Origin: an uncultured Bacilli bacterium
Lineage (GTDB): Bacteria; Bacillota_I; Bacilli_A; RF39; UBA660
Assembly: GCA_944332205.1 (NCBI GenBank)
Contig: CALVJN010000008.1
Span: 1-57,002, forward strand
Length of the DNA stretch: 57,002 nt
Direction of reading: 5' to 3'
Below the pieces are notes generated by a model, which saw only the letters and a list, made by a program, of their open reading frames with translations, did no database searches and was not told the DNA's origin. The translations under genes and the position numbers were made by a program. Below, one piece after another: positions 53,264 to 57,002 of the stretch (positions are counted from its first letter, which is position 1; every line of letters starts with the position of its first letter).

Positions 53264-53283
53264 AGTACCACTCCTTTCATATA

Positions 53284-53311
53284 TAACACAATTTAAAATG
53301 TTAAAGTGTTG
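53284..53311 (-). promoter_or_regulatory. Candidate ECF-type promoter of the sigma operon
   Basis: The minus strand has CAACAC, a 16-nt spacer and TGTGTT, 20 nt before the start codon. The AAC in the -35 is typical of ECF promoters, suggesting autoregulation; the -10 is not canonical. AACAC/GTGTT is also an inverted repeat. Confidence 0.3.
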
Positions 53312-53405
53312 AAAAAAATTTTAAAAAAAGTAATTATTTAAAAATAACTATATAAATTATAATATATTTTTAACGATTTATATATAGAAAATAATTATTT
53401 TGTTG

Positions 53406-53411
53406 TATAAT
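53406..53411 (+). promoter_or_regulatory. -10 element upstream of dnaG
   Basis: A perfect TATAAT preceded directly by TTG, 27 nt before the dnaG start. No good -35 is seen. Confidence 0.4.
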
Positions 53412-53438
53412 AGATACAGTTTTATTAGAGGGGATTTT

Positions 53439-55172
53439 ATGAATAATCAAAATACAATTAATGATATAAGAAGTAAAATTGATATAGTCGATTTAATAAG
53501 CGAATATGTTCCTCTTACCAAAAAAGGACAATATTATTGGGGAGTATGCCCATTTCATAACGATAAAAATCCTTCAATGAGTGTTGATCCTAAAAGACAA
53601 ACTTATAATTGTTGGAGTTGTCATAATAGTGGTAATGTTTTTAATTTTATAGAGCAAATTGAAAACATTGATTTTAAAGAGGCCTTAAAATTTCTTGGTG
53701 AAAGAGTAGGTATAACTGTAAATAATTTTATATCAGCAACAGAAAAAAAATATTCTAAATATTATGACATTTATGATATAACGGCAAAGTTTTATCAGTT
53801 AATGTTAAATACTGAAAGTGGTAAAAATGCTCGTGAATATTTAAAAAAAAGAAATATCGATGCTGATACTATTAAAGAATTTAGTATAGGATTAGCTTTA
53901 GATGAGAAAAATAAGTTAAGTAAGTATTTAAAAGAAAAAAAATATGACATAAATACTATTAGTGAACTTGGGCTAGTTAATGGAGAAAATGATACTTTTA
54001 TTAATAGAATTATGTTTCCCCTAGAAGATCGTAATGGAAGAATTGTTGGCTTTAGTGGTAGAATTTATACTGATACTAAACTTAGCAAATACATGAATAC
54101 TAAAGAAACCCCAATTTTTAGAAAAGGATCTTGCTTATATCACTATTATGCTTCTAGAGAATATGTTAGACAAGAAAAATATGCTATTGTTATGGAAGGC
54201 TTTATGGATGTTATTAGAGCCAGTACAATAGGAATAAAAAATACTGTTGCATTAATGGGCACAGCACTAACAGAAGAACAAATATCATTATTAAAAAAAT
54301 TGTCATTAAATATTTACTTATGTTTAGATGGTGATAATCCAGGATTAGATGCCATGTTACATAATGGTGAATTACTTGAAAAAGCTGGACTTAACGTTAA
54401 AATAATAATGTTAAAAGATGATGATGATCCAGATACTTTTATTTTAAAATATGGAAAAGAAAAATTTTTATCATTAATTGAAAGTGCATTAAACTATAGT
54501 GATTTTAGAATAGAAAGACTTAGAAATGGTGTTGATTTTTCAAGCGATATAGAACTTTCTAACTATGTAAATAATGTTTTAAAAGAAACTAGTGAAATAA
54601 AAGATGAAATAAGAAGAGAAATAATACTTAAAAAACTTGCAACTGAGACAAATTTGAGTTATAATACACTAGAAAAAAAATTAAATGAGTATAAAAAAAG
54701 CAGTAATAGTCAAAATATAATTGCTAATTTTGCAATAAAAAAAGATGTAAAATATAATAAATATATGAGAGCTTCTTTAGAATTTATTTATTATATGTTA
54801 ATAAATCCTAAAGTTATAAAAGTTTATGATAATAAAAAAATATACTTTATTAACTCAGAATTAAGGAATTTGGCTGGTGAAATTAGTTATTATTATCATA
54901 ATTATGGTGATATTGTAATTGCAGATTTTTATACTTATTTAAATGATAAGAAAGAATTATTAGTAGTGTTTGAAGAAATTCTAAAACTTGAGCTAGATGA
55001 AGAAATAAGCGACATAACAATAGAAGATTATGTAAATGCTATCAGTGAATATAACGTGAGGCAAGAAATAATACGCCTAGAAGAGATAATGAGAAAAGAA
55101 ACTGATGAATTAGAAAAAGCTAAAGTTGCAGAGCAGATAAGATTACTAAGAATTGGGGGAAAGAAATCATGA
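53439..55172 (+). CDS. dnaG: DNA primase
   Basis: A 577-residue bacterial primase that lays RNA primers for replication. The CHC2 zinc finger has CPFH and CWSC (about 40-65). The RNA-polymerase core with the Toprim motifs (VMEGFMDVI about 255, [12 protein letters not shown] about 305, DDDDPDTF) and the C-terminal helicase-binding domain (about 440-577) follow. The start is ATG 53439 behind AGAGGGG; the TTG at 53400 lies upstream of the likely transcription start. It overlaps rpoD by 4 nt, the conserved dnaG-rpoD arrangement. Confidence 0.97.
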   Translation: MNNQNTINDIRSKIDIVDLISEYVPLTKKGQYYWGVCPFHNDKNPSMSVDPKRQTYNCWSCHNSGNVFNFIEQIENIDFKEALKFLGERVGITVNNFISATEKKYSKYYDIYDITAKFYQLMLNTESGKNAREYLKKRNIDADTIKEFSIGLALDEKNKLSKYLKEKKYDINTISELGLVNGENDTFINRIMFPLEDRNGRIVGFSGRIYTDTKLSKYMNTKETPIFRKGSCLYHYYASREYVRQEKYAIVMEGFMDVIRASTIGIKNTVALMGTALTEEQISLLKKLSLNIYLCLDGDNPGLDAMLHNGELLEKAGLNVKIIMLKDDDDPDTFILKYGKEKFLSLIESALNYSDFRIERLRNGVDFSSDIELSNYVNNVLKETSEIKDEIRREIILKKLATETNLSYNTLEKKLNEYKKSSNSQNIIANFAIKKDVKYNKYMRASLEFIYYMLINPKVIKVYDNKKIYFINSELRNLAGEISYYYHNYGDIVIADFYTYLNDKKELLVVFEEILKLELDEEISDITIEDYVNAISEYNVRQEIIRLEEIMRKETDELEKAKVAEQIRLLRIGGKKS

Positions 55173-56257
55173 TTGAAGAAATAAAAACTATCGAAGAAAG
55201 AAAACAAAAATTAATTGAAACAGGTAAAAAAATAGGGTATATAACTTATGAACAACTTGTTGATGAATTAAAAGGTTTAGAAGTAGATAGTGATACACTT
55301 GATGATTTATACAACTCTCTTGTTGAAAATAATATAGAAATAATTAGTGAAATGGCAGACAATTCTACTGATGATGATGATCCGGCAAGTCTTGTTGTCG
55401 AAGATCTTACTATGTCAAAAGATATAAAAATTAATGATCCAGTCAGAATGTACTTAAAAGAAATTGGCCGAATTAATTTGCTTACAACGGATGAAGAGTT
55501 CGAATATGCACGCCTTGCTGAACAAGGAGATGAATATGCAAAAAAAATGTTAGCAGAATCAAATCTTCGTTTAGTTGTTAGTATTGCTAAAAGATATGTT
55601 GGGCGTGGTATGCTTTTTCTAGATCTTATTCAAGAAGGAAACATTGGTTTAATGAAAGCTGTAGAAAAATTTGATCCTACTAAAGGATATAAATTTTCAA
55701 CGTATGCTACTTGGTGGATTAGACAAGCTATAACAAGAGCAATTGCTGATCAAGCAAGAACTATAAGAGTCCCAGTACATATGGTAGAGACTATTAATAA
55801 ATTAGCAAGAGTTCAAAGACAATTAACTCAAGAATTGAATCGTGAACCAACAGAAGAAGAAATTGCTAAAAAGCTTAACATTACAGTCGATAAAGTTCGT
55901 GAAGTGTATAAAATTTCTCAAGATCCAGTTTCATTGGAAACACCTATAGGTGAAGAAGATGATTCACATTTAGGAGATTTTATTAAAGATGAAAGAACAA
56001 TGTCACCAGAAGAATATGCAACAGTTGAAATGTTAAAAGAAGAACTTACTAATGTTTTATTAACTCTTACAGATAGAGAGGAAAAGGTTTTAAGACTTAG
56101 ATTTGGTCTTGATGATGGGCAATGCAGAACTTTAGAAGAAGTAGGTCAAATATTTGGCGTTACTCGTGAAAGAATTCGTCAAATAGAAGCTAAAGCCTTG
56201 CGTAAGCTAAGGCATCCATCTCGTTCAAGAAAACTTAAGGATTTTTTAATTGATTAA
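55169..56257 (+). CDS. rpoD: Primary RNA polymerase sigma factor (sigma-A/RpoD)
   Basis: A 362-residue housekeeping sigma factor. Region 1.1 is short, with an acidic stretch ([12 protein letters not shown]). Region 1.2 ([17 protein letters not shown]) and region 2 ([55 protein letters not shown]) recognise the -10. Regions 3 and 4 ([22 protein letters not shown]) recognise the -35. The length is close to Bacillus SigA (371). The start ATG 55169 overlaps the dnaG stop (ATGA). The sigma-A-like promoters found across the window are its expected targets. Confidence 0.98.
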   Translation: MIEEIKTIEERKQKLIETGKKIGYITYEQLVDELKGLEVDSDTLDDLYNSLVENNIEIISEMADNSTDDDDPASLVVEDLTMSKDIKINDPVRMYLKEIGRINLLTTDEEFEYARLAEQGDEYAKKMLAESNLRLVVSIAKRYVGRGMLFLDLIQEGNIGLMKAVEKFDPTKGYKFSTYATWWIRQAITRAIADQARTIRVPVHMVETINKLARVQRQLTQELNREPTEEEIAKKLNITVDKVREVYKISQDPVSLETPIGEEDDSHLGDFIKDERTMSPEEYATVEMLKEELTNVLLTLTDREEKVLRLRFGLDDGQCRTLEEVGQIFGVTRERIRQIEAKALRKLRHPSRSRKLKDFLID

Positions 56258-56924
56258 TATTAATGACAGATTGAAAAATGTAGCTGATTTCATATTAGAA
56301 AGTGATGCAAAATATATTATAGATGTAGGTTGTGATCATGCTCTTTTGGATATATACCTTTTTCAATGTAACAATAAATTACAAATTATAGCTTCAGATA
56401 TTAATAAAGGACCACTATTGAAAGCAAAAGAAAATCTTTTAAAGTATTATTGTTTTGATAAAATAAAATTACAACTTTCTGATGGAATATCAGAAATAAA
56501 AGATAATACAGATACAATAGTAATATCTGGAATGGGGATGGAGACAATTCTTGAAATATTAACTAAAGATAAAAAAAATATTAATAACGTTAAAAGGTTA
56601 ATTATTTCTTCTAATAACAAATATGAAAGTTTAAGATTAAAAATCTGTAATTTAGGATTTTTTATAAATAAAGAAAAAATAGTTTATGAAGATGGTAAAT
56701 ATTATATTATTATTGAATTTATAAAAGGTAATTTTAAATATTCAAAACAACAATTTTATTTTGGACCATGTTTATTAAAAAATAAAGATGAACTATTTTA
56801 TAAATATTATCTAGGCATAAAAAAAGAAAAAGAAAATATTTTAAATAATATTCCCATTATATATAGAAAAAAACGCAATTTATTAATTGAAGAAATAAAA
56901 ATGCTAACATTAGAAACAAGTTAG
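56250..56924 (+). CDS. trmK: tRNA (adenine(22)-N(1))-methyltransferase TrmK
   Basis: A 224-residue S-adenosylmethionine-dependent Rossmann methyltransferase that modifies A22 in tRNA. Motif I is [15 protein letters not shown]; further blocks are [26 protein letters not shown] and [16 protein letters not shown] (motif IV region). A C-terminal coiled helix follows. The start is TTG 56250, 8 nt after AAGGA and overlapping the rpoD stop by 8 nt. TrmK downstream of rpoD is conserved in Firmicutes. The usual Nif3-like gene after it is not present before the terminator. Confidence 0.93.
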   Translation: MININDRLKNVADFILESDAKYIIDVGCDHALLDIYLFQCNNKLQIIASDINKGPLLKAKENLLKYYCFDKIKLQLSDGISEIKDNTDTIVISGMGMETILEILTKDKKNINNVKRLIISSNNKYESLRLKICNLGFFINKEKIVYEDGKYYIIIEFIKGNFKYSKQQFYFGPCLLKNKDELFYKYYLGIKKEKENILNNIPIIYRKKRNLLIEEIKMLTLETS

Positions 56925-56933
56925 CATTTTTTT
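56898..56933. terminator. Terminator of dnaG-rpoD-trmK, probably bidirectional
   Basis: An 11-bp stem, AAAATGCTAAC (56898-56908) with GTTAGCATTTT (56920-56930), an 11-nt loop, then T. On the minus strand the same stem is followed by TTTTATTTC. Confidence 0.85.
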
Positions 56934-56964
56934 AATTGTAATTTCAACCGCACCATTTAATATA

Positions 56965-56992
56965 ATTTTAACAAACATTAAATATTTGTCAA
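56965..56992 (-). promoter_or_regulatory. Leftward promoter at the window edge
   Basis: The minus strand has a perfect TTGACA (56992-56987), a 16-nt spacer and TAAAAT (56970-56965). Transcription would start near 56958 and run into the trmK terminator after about 60 nt. No gene on that strand is served. Confidence 0.5.
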
Positions 56993-57002
56993 TTTTTTCT
57001 TT

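Noticed and set aside
1..57002. CRISPR arrays, insertion sequences and riboswitches
   Set aside because: No regularly spaced repeats, transposase genes or recognisable riboswitch cores were seen on either strand; the longer gaps hold only AT-rich sequence, promoters and hairpins.

Overview
This 57 kb window comes from a very AT-rich chromosome of a low-GC Gram-positive bacterium of the class Bacilli. It carries both a PolC-type and a DnaE-type polymerase, SepF, DivIVA, FtsA/FtsZ, a primary sigma factor behind dnaG, TrmK and M16 proteases next to ftsK. TGG is the tryptophan codon and TGA is used as a stop (for example at 24827-24829), so the genetic code looks standard. Two CotY/CotZ-like spore-coat proteins and a Spo0A-box-like promoter in front of a KinB-like histidine kinase point to a spore former or a descendant of one. 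An uncultured gut lineage near Erysipelotrichales/RF39 would fit, but I cannot place it from sequence alone.

Layout: 0-3.7 kb has tRNA-Gly(TCC), a membrane-anchored EIIB-like protein without the phosphorylatable cysteine, the kinase, and a NifU-like/GGGtGRT protein pair. 3.7-6.0 kb has a RodA/FtsW protein, a small unknown gene and two coat proteins. 6.2-8.9 kb has a PPC-domain protein, a zinc alcohol dehydrogenase and an unknown HExxH protein. 9.3-16.3 kb has DUF368 and DedA membrane proteins side by side, a Nudix hydrolase, a Rieske/FAD oxidoreductase, typA, a thioredoxin-like protein and trmL. 16.3-25.6 kb is accessory in character: long gene-free AT stretches, a large unknown membrane protein, tRNA-Cys, a three-gene operon whose lead protein has a HopA1-like segment and a tandem repeat, and a complete small bacteriocin locus. 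25.6-41 kb is the conserved core: ftsA-ftsZ, ftsK, deoD, the YmfF/YmfH-type M16 pair, a HerA-like ATPase, sepF, divIVA, rpmB, a kinase-like protein and dnaE. 41-46.5 kb is polC. 46.6-48.6 kb is a prepilin/leucine-rich-repeat surface protein whose start is separated from its body by a 12-G run. 49-53.3 kb is a leftward operon of ECF sigma factor, probable anti-sigma factor, DUF4358-type lipoprotein, MBOAT acyltransferase and DHHW protein. 53.4-57 kb is dnaG-rpoD-trmK.

The most interesting points are: the poly-G contingency tract in a pilin-LRR adhesin; a two-peptide double-glycine bacteriocin locus with a very short membrane-fusion partner; the HopA1-like operon beside tRNA-Cys; 10-bp-phased Spo0A-like boxes before the kinase; and adjacent genes for both known families of undecaprenyl-phosphate transporters. 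Functions are inferred from motifs read by eye; no database search was run.
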